9,035 nucleotides of DNA from Anaerobacillus sp. (GTDB lineage Bacteria > Bacillota > Bacilli > Bacillales_H > Anaerobacillaceae), in NCBI GenBank assembly GCA_007120055.1, contig SKOL01000419.1, positions 1 through 9,035 of the forward strand, in the 5' to 3' direction. The position numbers and the translations under genes are program-made. The notes under the pieces are model-generated. The model saw only the letters and a list, made by a program, of their open reading frames with translations. It was not told the origin of the DNA and searched no databases. This document shows positions 1 through 6,579 of the stretch, in pieces (positions within the stretch are counted from its first letter, which is position 1; every line of letters begins with the position of its first letter).

Positions 1-196
<196 letters not shown>

Positions 197-210
197 TTAA
201 TAAATGAAAA

Positions 211-338
211 GACAATGGGGTTGCCCGAAAAGTGTTGGACACCAGGCAACACTTACTAAATATAGACGTTTTTAATCTGTCTATAATTTGTGCAAAACGT
301 TGTTAGATGTAAGACACTTTTTGGGACAACCTCATCGT
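211..338. repeat. Long imperfect inverted repeat between treB and treC
   Basis: Two arms of about 55 bases, 215-267 and 279-335, are imperfect reverse complements around an 11-base loop. Matched blocks, read outside to inside, are ATGRGGTTG, CCC, AAAAGTGT, ACA, CAAC and TATAGAC. The apex TATAGAC (261-267) pairs exactly with GTCTATA (279-285). The left arm also contains AGTGTTGGACACC (231-243), related to a motif repeated elsewhere in this window. In the tre transcript this would fold into a long stem between the two cistrons. Such elements resemble REP/MITE-type repeats that can stabilise the upstream message or attenuate the downstream gene; that role is inference. No typical intrinsic terminator is seen here. 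Confidence 0.7.
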
Positions 339-401
339 TTTTATTGTTTTATTACTTTTAAAAGGGTAGATATATTTTCGTGCGTTTTAGCCATCTTTTT
401 C

Positions 402-1817
402 TTAAGCTTGCTTTTTGAATTTGGCCACTGTGTACGTTAGTACGAATGGAATAATGATCGCGATTACTATACCGATAAAGAACGGTAGCCACTTATCAGG
501 AACGATTGAGAAGATTCCTGGTAGTCCTCCAACCCCAATCGACAATGCTAATACTTTATTTACCGTAATGAACATCGCAGCAATCGCTGAGCCTATAATT
601 GCACAAATGAAAGGGTATTTAAAGCGTAAGTTTACTCCGAACATTGCAGGCTCTGTAATCCCTAAATAAGCTGAAACTGACGATGTGAATGACAATCCTT
701 TTAATTTTTCATCTCTTGTCGCAAACATCATGGCTAAAGCTGCTGAACCTTGTGCAATGTTTGATAATGCAAGTATTGGCCATAAGAAAGTTGCGCCATG
801 TGTTCCGATTAACTGGATGTCTACAGCTAAGAAGGTATGATGCATTCCTGTAATAACTAATGGTGCATAAATCGCTCCGTATAATAAACCACCTAAAAGA
901 GCAAAGTTATCGAAGATCCCTACAAATAATGCTGTAATTCCGTTTCCGATTGCAAATGTAACAGGTCCAATGACAACGAAAGCTAAAAATCCAGTGACAA
1001 GTAAGGCAATAGGTGCTACGAGTAACAATTGAAAAGCATCAGGAATTCGTTTGCGTAACACAATTTCCATTTTTGCTAAAACGTAAGATGCCAGTAAAAT
1101 TGGTAATACTTGTCCTTGGTAGCCGACTTTAGCAATATCTAGGCCGAACAAGTTCCAGTAAGGAATTTCTCCTGCTTCTTTAGCAGCTCCATAAGCCCAT
1201 GCGTTCAATAAATCAGGGTGAACGAGCATTAATCCGAGAACGATACCGAGTAACGGATTTCCGCCGAATTTTTTAACAGCAGACCAACCAATCAGTCCGG
1301 GTAAAAAGACGAAGGCAGTGTTAGCAATTAAATGAATAATGCTTGCAAAGTCCGCCCATTGCTGATGAACATCGACAACGGATTGATTATCGTAAAAAAT
1401 TCCAGGTCCAGTAAGAATGTTGTTAATCCCCATTAATAAACCGGCAGTGACAATCGCTGGTAAAATTGGAATGAAAATATCAGCCAATGTTTTAATCGCA
1501 CGTTGTAATGGGTTCATCTTCTTTTCAGCTGCAGCTTTTGTTTCTTCTTTAGAAGCTTCGCCAATCCCTGTAATCTCAATTAATTGCTTATAAACTTTAT
1601 CAACAAGTCCTTGTCCAATAACGACCTGATATTGTCCGTTTGAACTAAACGTTCCTTTGACTATTTCTAAACTTTCAAGCTCGTCTTTGTTGACTTTTGC
1701 TTCGTCATGCAAGACAAAGCGTAATCTTGTGACACAATGTGTCGCCGAAGAAATATTTTCTTTGCCGCCAATTGCTTGAACAATTTGTTCGACAATATCT
1801 TTATTGATTTTTCCCAT
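402..1817 (-). CDS. treB: PTS trehalose-specific EIIBC component
   Basis: This 471-residue membrane permease imports trehalose and phosphorylates it to trehalose-6-phosphate. The EIIB domain occupies about residues 1-85, with the phosphorylated cysteine at C28 in the motif SATHCVTRLRF. A charged linker (about 88-102) leads to a multi-spanning EIIC domain (about 105-468), which carries GMHHTF (324-329) and the GITEP signature (386-390). No EIIA domain is fused, so phosphate must come from another EIIA, as is usual for TreB/TreP. The start ATG is preceded by a strong AGGAGGGG site. It is the first gene of an operon with treC, 235 bases downstream. The close relatives are sucrose and beta-glucoside EIIBC permeases; the sequence and the TreR-like operators favour trehalose. 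In B. subtilis the orthologue is treP. Confidence 0.93.
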   Translation of the reverse strand: MGKINKDIVEQIVQAIGGKENISSATHCVTRLRFVLHDEAKVNKDELESLEIVKGTFSSNGQYQVVIGQGLVDKVYKQLIEITGIGEASKEETKAAAEKKMNPLQRAIKTLADIFIPILPAIVTAGLLMGINNILTGPGIFYDNQSVVDVHQQWADFASIIHLIANTAFVFLPGLIGWSAVKKFGGNPLLGIVLGLMLVHPDLLNAWAYGAAKEAGEIPYWNLFGLDIAKVGYQGQVLPILLASYVLAKMEIVLRKRIPDAFQLLLVAPIALLVTGFLAFVVIGPVTFAIGNGITALFVGIFDNFALLGGLLYGAIYAPLVITGMHHTFLAVDIQLIGTHGATFLWPILALSNIAQGSAALAMMFATRDEKLKGLSFTSSVSAYLGITEPAMFGVNLRFKYPFICAIIGSAIAAMFITVNKVLALSIGVGGLPGIFSIVPDKWLPFFIGIVIAIIIPFVLTYTVAKFKKQA

Positions 1818-1831
1818 TTGTTTTCCCCTCC

Positions 1832-1845
1832 TGATAGCGATTACA
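1832..1845 (-). promoter_or_regulatory. Catabolite-responsive element (cre, CcpA site) in the tre leader
   Basis: On the minus strand the sequence TGTAATCGCTATCA matches the classical cre consensus TGWAANCGNTNWCA at every defined position. It lies about 41-54 bases downstream of the predicted transcript start and just before the treB ribosome site. At that position CcpA with HPr-Ser-P usually represses by blocking elongation. CcpA binding itself is inferred. Confidence 0.8.
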
Positions 1846-1862
1846 TTTCGATGCTTTTAATA

Positions 1863-1880
1863 AACTTGTATATACAAGTT
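1863..1880. promoter_or_regulatory. TreR-type operator 1 (18-bp perfect palindrome)
   Basis: AACTTGTATATACAAGTT is a perfect palindrome containing the TTGTATATACAA core known for Bacillus TreR sites. It covers roughly +7 to +24 of the predicted tre transcript. An identical copy lies 35 bases away, centre to centre. The TreR repressor, which responds to trehalose-6-phosphate, is not encoded in this window; in B. subtilis treR follows the hydrolase gene, which here would be off the left edge. Confidence 0.85.
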
Positions 1881-1892
1881 GTCGATATAGAG

Positions 1893-1921
1893 ATTATAAC
1901 TTGTATATACAAGTTGGTCAA
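1893..1921 (-). promoter_or_regulatory. Sigma-A-type promoter of the treB-treC operon
   Basis: On the minus strand, a -35 box TTGACC (complement at 1916-1921) and a perfect -10 box TATAAT (complement at 1893-1898) are separated by exactly 17 bases. The predicted start is near 1886, giving a leader of about 69 bases before treB. The spacer is occupied by operator 2, so repressor binding should exclude RNA polymerase. Confidence 0.85.
1898..1915. promoter_or_regulatory. TreR-type operator 2, in the promoter spacer
   Basis: This 18-base palindrome is identical to the one at 1863-1880. It fills the 17-base spacer of the treB promoter and overlaps the last base of the -10 box, an arrangement consistent with direct steric repression. 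Identity of the two copies suggests cooperative or independent binding of two repressor dimers. Confidence 0.85.
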
Positions 1922-1979
1922 TAGAAGTTTATAAAAAATATTATTTACTATTGTTGGAAATTTAAGTACTAATGAGTGA

Positions 1980-2008
1980 TTGACATAATATTGAATTGCG
2001 TATAATAT
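1980..2008 (+). promoter_or_regulatory. Predicted promoter of the GntR regulator-dehydrogenase unit
   Basis: A perfect -35 box TTGACA (1980-1985) is followed by overlapping -10 candidates: TATAAT at 2001-2006 with a short 15-base spacer, or TAATAT at 2003-2008 with the ideal 17-base spacer. Transcription would start near 2015 and run into the regulator gene. It is divergent from the tre promoter, about 60 bases away. Confidence 0.65.
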
Positions 2009-2023
2009 TTAGAATATACTGAT

Positions 2024-2038
2024 TGTTAACAGTTAACA
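2024..2038. promoter_or_regulatory. Candidate operator palindrome upstream of the GntR gene
   Basis: TGTTAACAGTTAACA is a perfect 15-base palindrome around a central A. It lies just downstream of the predicted transcript start and about 44 bases before the regulator's start codon, a typical place for autorepression. It does not match the FadR-type TGGTNNNACCA consensus, so linking it to the adjacent GntR protein is inference from position. Confidence 0.4.
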
Positions 2039-2081
2039 TTATATTTTAGTTTTATAAATTAATGGATTAGGGGTTTTTACA

Positions 2082-2762
2082 TTGGAATTACAAAGACCGA
2101 AGCCGTTATATAAGCGAGTTTACGAAAAGTTGAAATCATTAATTTTAGCAGGAGAACTTCCTTTTGGCGAGCGAATCAATGAGGTTCACATTGCAAAAAA
2201 GTTGAATGTAAGTAGAGGGCCGGTTAGGGAAGCGATGCAAAAATTAGAGCAAGAAGGGCTTTTAGTGAGACAAAAGCGTAATCAGCTATATATTTTTACA
2301 CCTACCAAAAAAGATTTGCTTGAGATTTATCAATGCCGTAAAGCATTAGAATCACTTGCAACGCAATTAGCAGCAGAAAGCATTACCGAAAATGAAAAGT
2401 TACAGTTTAAAGAGATCATTAAAAGAAGTAAAGCAACGATCAATCAAGTAAATCAACAAAGCGATTCTCAATTTATTTTTATTAATGAAGAGTTTCACGA
2501 CTTTATTTTAACAATCTCAAAAAATCACCGCTTAAAGACACAGTTAACGCAATTACGGTTAATGACCAATTTTTATAGACAATTTAGTGCTAGGGAAAAA
2601 GGGCGGAAGATAGAAGTTTACGAAGATCATTATGAAATTTATGAAGCAATTATAAGTCAAAAATCAAAAGAAGCTTCTGAATTAATGGAACTTCATATTG
2701 AGAGAGATTTACAGTATTTAAATTCTATCATTGAGGGGGAATTAAAAAATGAAGAAGTATAA
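2082..2762 (+). CDS. GntR-family transcriptional regulator, FCD (FadR/VanR-like) subfamily
   Basis: This is a 226-residue DNA-binding regulator. Residues 10-75 form the GntR winged helix-turn-helix, with the recognition helix in SRGPVREAMQKLE (44-56). Residues 80-210 are all-helical and fit the FCD ligand-binding domain. Three histidines at the usual metal-site spacings are present (H139, H183, H205), but the Asp normally four residues before the first His is Asn (N135). The start is a TTG codon with an AGGGG site 8 bases upstream; no in-frame ATG lies nearby and the reading frame matches family starts. The gene overlaps the downstream dehydrogenase by 14 bases, so the two are cotranscribed and probably translationally coupled. 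By family precedent it probably represses its own operon and responds to a carboxylic-acid effector. It is not TreR: the trehalose repressor has a UTRA-type sugar-binding domain instead. Confidence 0.85.
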   Translation: MELQRPKPLYKRVYEKLKSLILAGELPFGERINEVHIAKKLNVSRGPVREAMQKLEQEGLLVRQKRNQLYIFTPTKKDLLEIYQCRKALESLATQLAAESITENEKLQFKEIIKRSKATINQVNQQSDSQFIFINEEFHDFILTISKNHRLKTQLTQLRLMTNFYRQFSAREKGRKIEVYEDHYEIYEAIISQKSKEASELMELHIERDLQYLNSIIEGELKNEEV

Positions 2763-3816
2763 TATATCGGTTATTCCGGGAGATGGAATTGGTAAAGAAG
2801 TAATGCCAGAGGCGCTACGAGTGTTACGAGCAGTAGCTGACATTCACGGGGGCTTAAAGTTTGAATTTGACTCACATCCGTGGGGGTGTGAGTATTATTT
2901 AGAGCATAATGAAATGATGCCAGAAGATGGGCTCGCACGCTTGGAAAATAGTGATGCAGTCTTTTTAGGAGCGGTTGGGTATCCGAAGCTTGTTCCTGAT
3001 CACGTTTCTTTATGGGGGCTACTAGTGAAAATTAGACGAGGCTTTGAACAAGTCATCAACGTGCGCCCAGCTAAACAATTGGTAGGAATACAATCCCCGC
3101 TTGTGAACCCACGTGATTTTGATTTTATCGTCGTTCGTGAAAATAGTGAAGGTGAATATAGTGAGGTCGGTGGTAGAATACATAGTGGATCAGATGAGAT
3201 CGCGATTCAAAACGCTGTTTTTACGCGAAAAGGGGTCGAGCGGGCGATGGAATATGCTTTCAAGCTTGCTGAACAAAGGCAGGGGTATGTCGCTAGTGCT
3301 ACAAAGTCGAATGGAATTGTCCATTCGATGCCGTTTTGGGATGATGTTTTTCGTGATGTGTCAGGAAAATATCCTGATATTAAGAGTGATTCCTTTCATG
3401 TTGATGCCTTAGCTGCATTTCTTGTTACTAGACCACATACTTTTGACGTTATCGTAGCTAGTAATCTATTTGGAGATATTTTAACAGATGTAGGTGCAGC
3501 GATTATGGGGAGTATCGGAATAGGGCCAGCTGCTAATATTAATTTAAATGGGAAATATCCATCGATGTTTGAGCCAGTTCATGGTTCAGCTCCTGATATT
3601 TATGGGCAAGGGATTGCTAATCCAGTCGGACAAATTTGGACGGGAAAAATGATGCTGGATCATCTAGGAGAAACAGAGTTAGGTGATAAAGTTCTTGAAG
3701 CCATTGAAGGCGTTTTAGAAGATGGTATTAAAACGGCTGATATCGGTGGAACTTCTTCCACTACAGAGGTCACCGATGCGATTATTGAGAAACTGAAATC
3801 GGTATGTAAAGTGTAA
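2749..3816 (+). CDS. Tartrate/D-malate dehydrogenase-type NAD-dependent beta-decarboxylating dehydrogenase
   Basis: This 355-residue cytosolic enzyme belongs to the isocitrate/isopropylmalate dehydrogenase superfamily, whose members oxidise and decarboxylate 2-hydroxy acids with NAD and Mn/Mg. Visible signatures are VIPGDGIGKEV (8-18), the substrate-arginine region around R96-R106 ending in NVRPAK, VVRENSEGEYSEVGGR (128-143) with catalytic Tyr137, ATKSNG with catalytic Lys186, metal-binding Asp219, Asp243 and Asp247, and the NAD segment FEPVHGSAPDIYGQGIANP (274-292). The NSEGEYSEVGGR block and overall length fit the tartrate dehydrogenase/D-malate dehydrogenase branch (TtuC, DmlA, B. subtilis YcsA) better than LeuB. 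No leu genes are adjacent, which supports a catabolic role. The ATG is preceded by GAGGGGGA and lies inside the end of the regulator gene. The true substrate (tartrate, D-malate or a related acid) cannot be decided by sequence. Confidence 0.85.
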   Translation: MKKYNISVIPGDGIGKEVMPEALRVLRAVADIHGGLKFEFDSHPWGCEYYLEHNEMMPEDGLARLENSDAVFLGAVGYPKLVPDHVSLWGLLVKIRRGFEQVINVRPAKQLVGIQSPLVNPRDFDFIVVRENSEGEYSEVGGRIHSGSDEIAIQNAVFTRKGVERAMEYAFKLAEQRQGYVASATKSNGIVHSMPFWDDVFRDVSGKYPDIKSDSFHVDALAAFLVTRPHTFDVIVASNLFGDILTDVGAAIMGSIGIGPAANINLNGKYPSMFEPVHGSAPDIYGQGIANPVGQIWTGKMMLDHLGETELGDKVLEAIEGVLEDGIKTADIGGTSSTTEVTDAIIEKLKSVCKV

Positions 3817-3827
3817 TTTGAATACTT

Positions 3828-3862
3828 AAGCTGCCTCCAAAGTGTTTGGAGACAGCTTTTTT
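3828..3862 (+). terminator. Rho-independent terminator after the dehydrogenase
   Basis: AAGCTG plus CTCCAAA pairs with TTTGGAG plus CAGCTT around a GTG loop, with one C/A mismatch, and is followed by a run of T. It begins 11 bases after the dehydrogenase stop codon and ends the two-gene unit. Confidence 0.9.
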
Positions 3863-4009
3863 AGTGCCGTGTCTACGTCTCGTCGACATTTTAGAGTATT
3901 ATGAAATTCATTAAAGAAGGTGAATTTTCCTATAACAACTTATTTTACAGGGGAGACACCTTGTGTAAAATTCGCAATAATCTAAATTTTTAATGCGAAA
4001 TTAATAGTT
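3863..4009. other. Intergenic stretch with no recognised gene
   Basis: The space between the dehydrogenase terminator and the HD-GYP promoter holds only weak inverted repeats: AAATTCA (3904-3910) with TGAATTT (3921-3927), and TTCGCA (3971-3976) with TGCGAA (3994-3999). A 30-codon open frame begins at 3901 but has no ribosome site. Nothing functional can be claimed. Confidence 0.5.
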
Positions 4010-4038
4010 TTGCATTACAATTAATATACAACTAGAAT
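4010..4038 (+). promoter_or_regulatory. Predicted sigma-A promoter of the HD-GYP gene
   Basis: TTGCAT (4010-4015) and TAGAAT (4033-4038) are separated by 17 bases. The -10 box matches consensus at five of six positions and the -35 box is weak. The predicted start near 4045 gives a short leader of about 22 bases containing the AGGGG ribosome site. Confidence 0.5.
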
Positions 4039-4066
4039 TCGGATAAATTACATAGGGGTTGTTGGG

Positions 4067-5191
4067 ATGGCGATAAGGATTGAAAACGCTTTAAAGTTAT
4101 TATGGATAGTATGTTTAATTGGTGCAACTACTTTAACGTTCATTTATATTATTTTAGGCGAAGGATTTGATAGTTTATATTTTCAATTCCTTGCTGTGCT
4201 GTTACTAGGATATTTACCGTATACGTTAACGTATCGTTTTTTTTCAGCGAAGTTACAAAAATACCTTTTATTTATTAACATGTGTATCATTACATTAGCA
4301 GTTAGTATATTGTTACCTTTATCACATTCTAACCAAGTAATTGTTATTTTCTTACCACTATTAGCGGTATTATTTAATAGTCGCATACTCTTTTTTATAG
4401 CAGGGGTATTTTCACTTTTTATATATGTTTTTATGGGTTTAATTAGCGGTTTCTATCCAACAAGTTACTTAGAGATGTTCATCGAAGTAAGTTTACTAGT
4501 AGTATACTTACTGCTCTTGAGAAATGTATTAAAGCTATTAGTGAGGCAATCTAAAAACAACTTTTTATTCGAAAAAACGGTCAATACGTTAATTATGGCA
4601 GTTGAGGCAAAAGATGATTATACTCAAGGGCATTCGGTAAGAGTTTGCGAGTATTCGATGATGATCGGTAAATATATGAAAAATAAAGGGTATAACGTAG
4701 ATTTAGAAAGCTTGAAAATTAGTTCAATCTTACACGATATAGGAAAAATAAAAATACCGATTGAAATTTTAAAAAAGGATGGGAAGTTAACAACGGAAGA
4801 GTTTAACATCGTAAAAAAACATCCTAAGGATGGAGCCGATCTAGCTCAAGAATTGGAATATCCGAAAGAAATTGTTGATTCTATTCTTTATCACCATGAA
4901 AGATTCGACGGAAAAGGTTATCCTAGCGGGTTAATGGGAGAGGAAATACCAATAAATGGTAAGATTATCGCACTTGCGGACACTTTTGATGCCCTAACAA
5001 GTAGTCGACCATATAGAAATGCGTTCACTGCGGACAAAGCGTATGAGATCATTGTAGAAAATATGAGTACACAGTTTGATCCTGAATTCGAGGAAATATT
5101 TAATGAGGTTTTCTTGGAATTCGTAAAATATCACACGGCAAAGCAGGATCACCACAAAATGCAGGATATGAAGCTAAGGTCTATAAAATAA
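4067..5191 (+). CDS. Membrane-anchored HD-GYP domain cyclic-dinucleotide phosphodiesterase
   Basis: The 374-residue protein has about six hydrophobic segments in residues 10-157 (roughly 12-32, 38-57, 66-84, 89-104, 107-127, 136-157), then a cytosolic HD-GYP domain (about 168-360). Diagnostic residues are present: VEAKDDYTQGHS with H189, the HD pair H223-D224 in LHDIGK with K227, H252 in KKHP, the HH pair 276-277, the GYP motif in FDGKGYPSGL (280-289), and D305 in ALADTFDAL followed by RPYR. With the full metal-ligand set it should be an active phosphodiesterase, by family precedent hydrolysing c-di-GMP. The N-terminal membrane region resembles no sensor domain I can name. The ATG has AGGGG 8 bases upstream. 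The gene is monocistronic, with its own promoter and terminator. Confidence 0.88.
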   Translation: MAIRIENALKLLWIVCLIGATTLTFIYIILGEGFDSLYFQFLAVLLLGYLPYTLTYRFFSAKLQKYLLFINMCIITLAVSILLPLSHSNQVIVIFLPLLAVLFNSRILFFIAGVFSLFIYVFMGLISGFYPTSYLEMFIEVSLLVVYLLLLRNVLKLLVRQSKNNFLFEKTVNTLIMAVEAKDDYTQGHSVRVCEYSMMIGKYMKNKGYNVDLESLKISSILHDIGKIKIPIEILKKDGKLTTEEFNIVKKHPKDGADLAQELEYPKEIVDSILYHHERFDGKGYPSGLMGEEIPINGKIIALADTFDALTSSRPYRNAFTADKAYEIIVENMSTQFDPEFEEIFNEVFLEFVKYHTAKQDHHKMQDMKLRSIK

Positions 5192-5219
5192 AGCATGAAT
5201 TGGCCTACCATAAACGTTG

Positions 5220-5259
5220 AAGCGATCTGTCTCTAATATTGAGATAGGTCGCTTTTCTT
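5220..5259 (+). terminator. Rho-independent terminator after the HD-GYP gene
   Basis: The 14-base arms AAGCGATCTGTCTC (5220-5233) and GAGATAGGTCGCTT (5241-5254) pair with two G-U wobbles around a seven-base loop, followed by TTTTCTT. It separates the HD-GYP gene from the channel gene, so these are probably not one operon. Confidence 0.88.
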
Positions 5260-5284
5260 GTGATATGAATGAACATGATGAGAA

Positions 5285-5312
5285 TTTGTCCTTTTAACGT
5301 GTTTGACACCTT
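5285..5312. repeat. Degenerate unit of the GTGTNNGACACC repeat
   Basis: The segment TTTGTCCTTTTAACG followed by TGTTTGACACC shares TGTCCTT, CGTG and GACAC in the same order with 7598-7617. Its GTGTTTGACACC core matches the palindrome at 7534-7574 and the left arm of the tre repeat at 231-243. It lies 38 bases before the channel start codon and may be a decayed copy of a dispersed element. Confidence 0.4.
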
Positions 5313-5349
5313 AAATTGGAAATACTAGGAGTGAAGGAGGGCTAGTACG

Positions 5350-6375
5350 ATGCTATTAATTTATGACCTCATGAAGATCGTTGTGAAAATAAGAAAAATA
5401 ACACTTTTTTTACTTACATTTGTTTTTTTAATTTTTAGTTCTTTTTTCATTCATTGGTTAGAGCCTGAAATATTCGAAAACCCATTTATCGGTTTTTGGT
5501 ATGTGATGACGACGGTAACGACGACAGGATACGGTGATTTCGTTCCAGAAACGACGTTAGGAAGGATTTTTGGTCTTTTTTTATATTTTTTTGGTATCGG
5601 ATTAATTGCGATTGTTATCGGTAAAGTTGTTGAGGGTTTTGGTATGTATCGAAAGCTTAAGGAGGAAGGAAAATTGAGTTATAGAGGTAGTGGGCACTAC
5701 GTCATCATAGGCTGGTCTAGTAAGGCGCAGCATGCGATGAATGAAATTTTAGAAATTGATGAACAAGCGAGCATTGTCGTCATTGATACGATTCCAAAAG
5801 TACCACATGAACATGAAAAATTATTTTATATCAACGGTGATGCAACGGATACGCACACCTTAGAAAGAGCGAATATTTTAGATGCTAGTGCAGTTTTAAT
5901 TTTTGCAAGAGATAACGAAATTGATCCCGTATCTGCCGACGGAAAAGCTTTAATTATTGTTTCAACGATTGAAGGTTATGCGGTTGAAAAGGACAGAGAT
6001 ATTTATACAATTGTTGAAATAATAAAAGAAAAACATATCCCGAATTTTCAACATGCTAATGTTGATGAGTTCGTTATTGCGGATGAAGCACTTTCTGATT
6101 TGATGGCAAAAGCGGCTGTTCATAAAGGGTCAGGCAAACTAGTGATGAAACTTCTAGGGAGAAAAAATGGTGTTGATTTATGGAAAATTAAAAAACGAGA
6201 TGCTTGGCAAACGTATAACGATGCTTTTGAAGCTCTAAAAAAAGTAGGAGCAAATTTAATATCAGACCGGAATGACTTTAACCTCTTTTCGAAGTTAGAC
6301 GATTCCATTCCAGATGATGCGGAGTTATTTATCATATGCAATAAAGAGACGTATAAAAAGGTTAAACAGCGATAA
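5350..6375 (+). CDS. Two-TM potassium channel with cytosolic RCK (TrkA-N) domain, YugO-like
   Basis: The 341-residue protein has a first membrane helix (about 16-36), a pore helix and selectivity filter TTGYGD (58-63), and a second helix (about 72-94) with glycines suited to a gating hinge (G82, G84). A cytosolic RCK region follows from residue 112, opening with HYVIIGWSSKAQHA, a degenerate form of the usual GxGxxG nucleotide motif, then VVIDT (143-147) and NGDATD (162-167). The architecture is that of MthK-type channels and of Bacillus YugO, whose RCK domain begins in a similar IIGW-type way. It should conduct K+ across the cytoplasmic membrane under ligand control. AAGGAGG lies 9 bases before the ATG. 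B. subtilis yugO is preceded by the small gene mstX (Mistic); the 158-base gap here has no equivalent. It converges on ktrA. Confidence 0.88.
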   Translation: MLLIYDLMKIVVKIRKITLFLLTFVFLIFSSFFIHWLEPEIFENPFIGFWYVMTTVTTTGYGDFVPETTLGRIFGLFLYFFGIGLIAIVIGKVVEGFGMYRKLKEEGKLSYRGSGHYVIIGWSSKAQHAMNEILEIDEQASIVVIDTIPKVPHEHEKLFYINGDATDTHTLERANILDASAVLIFARDNEIDPVSADGKALIIVSTIEGYAVEKDRDIYTIVEIIKEKHIPNFQHANVDEFVIADEALSDLMAKAAVHKGSGKLVMKLLGRKNGVDLWKIKKRDAWQTYNDAFEALKKVGANLISDRNDFNLFSKLDDSIPDDAELFIICNKETYKKVKQR

Positions 6376-6394
6376 ATATGAAGTTGCGTTAGGC

Positions 6395-6437
6395 AATAAA
6401 TATAGACGGATATTAAAATTTTCCGTCTATATTTATT
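6395..6437. repeat. Perfect 16-bp inverted repeat hairpin between converging K+ genes
   Basis: AATAAATATAGACGGA (6395-6410) and TCCGTCTATATTTATT (6422-6437) are exact reverse complements around an 11-base loop. The stem is too AT-rich at its base and lacks a clear U-tract, so it is not a typical terminator, but it may still stop or protect converging transcripts. The AAATATAGACG core and the preceding AGGCAA recur at the apex of the tre inverted repeat (245-268), suggesting shared ancestry. Confidence 0.75.
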
Positions 6438-6502
6438 AAGTTCTGCATGGTAGTAGATACTTATGGGGCATCCCCTTGTTCTTCAAAATTTCATTATACG
6501 CT

Positions 6503-6523
6503 CGTTATAAGTTCTTTATAACG
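6503..6523. repeat. Small inverted repeat in the convergent intergenic region
   Basis: CGTTATAA (6503-6510) pairs exactly with TTATAACG (6516-6523) around five bases. It lies downstream of both the channel gene and ktrA. No U-rich tail follows on either strand, so a terminator role is doubtful. A smaller palindrome, GGGGCATCCCC, lies at 6465-6475. Confidence 0.4.
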
Positions 6524-6579
6524 CTTGTGGCATGTGCTACTTTTTATGAATAAAACAACACAACGATCTTTATTGAGTA

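Noticed and set aside
2082..2762. Could the GntR gene be treR, given the adjacent tre operon?
   Set aside because: The C-terminal domain is helical FCD type with three metal-site histidines, not the UTRA fold of TreR, and the gene is divergently transcribed and coupled to a dehydrogenase.
2749..3816. Assignment as leuB (3-isopropylmalate dehydrogenase)
   Set aside because: The NSEGEYSEVGGR block and the absence of leuA/leuC/leuD neighbours fit the tartrate/D-malate branch better.
3901..3993. 30-codon open frame MKFIKEGEFSYNNLFYRGDT... between the dehydrogenase and the HD-GYP gene
   Set aside because: No ribosome binding site, no recognised similarity and no promoter of its own; short open frames of this length are expected by chance in AT-rich DNA.
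5303..5328. TTGACA at 5303-5308 as the channel gene promoter
   Set aside because: No acceptable -10 box lies at 16-18 bases; the closest candidates are 12 to 14 bases away. The hexamer is part of the repeat unit.
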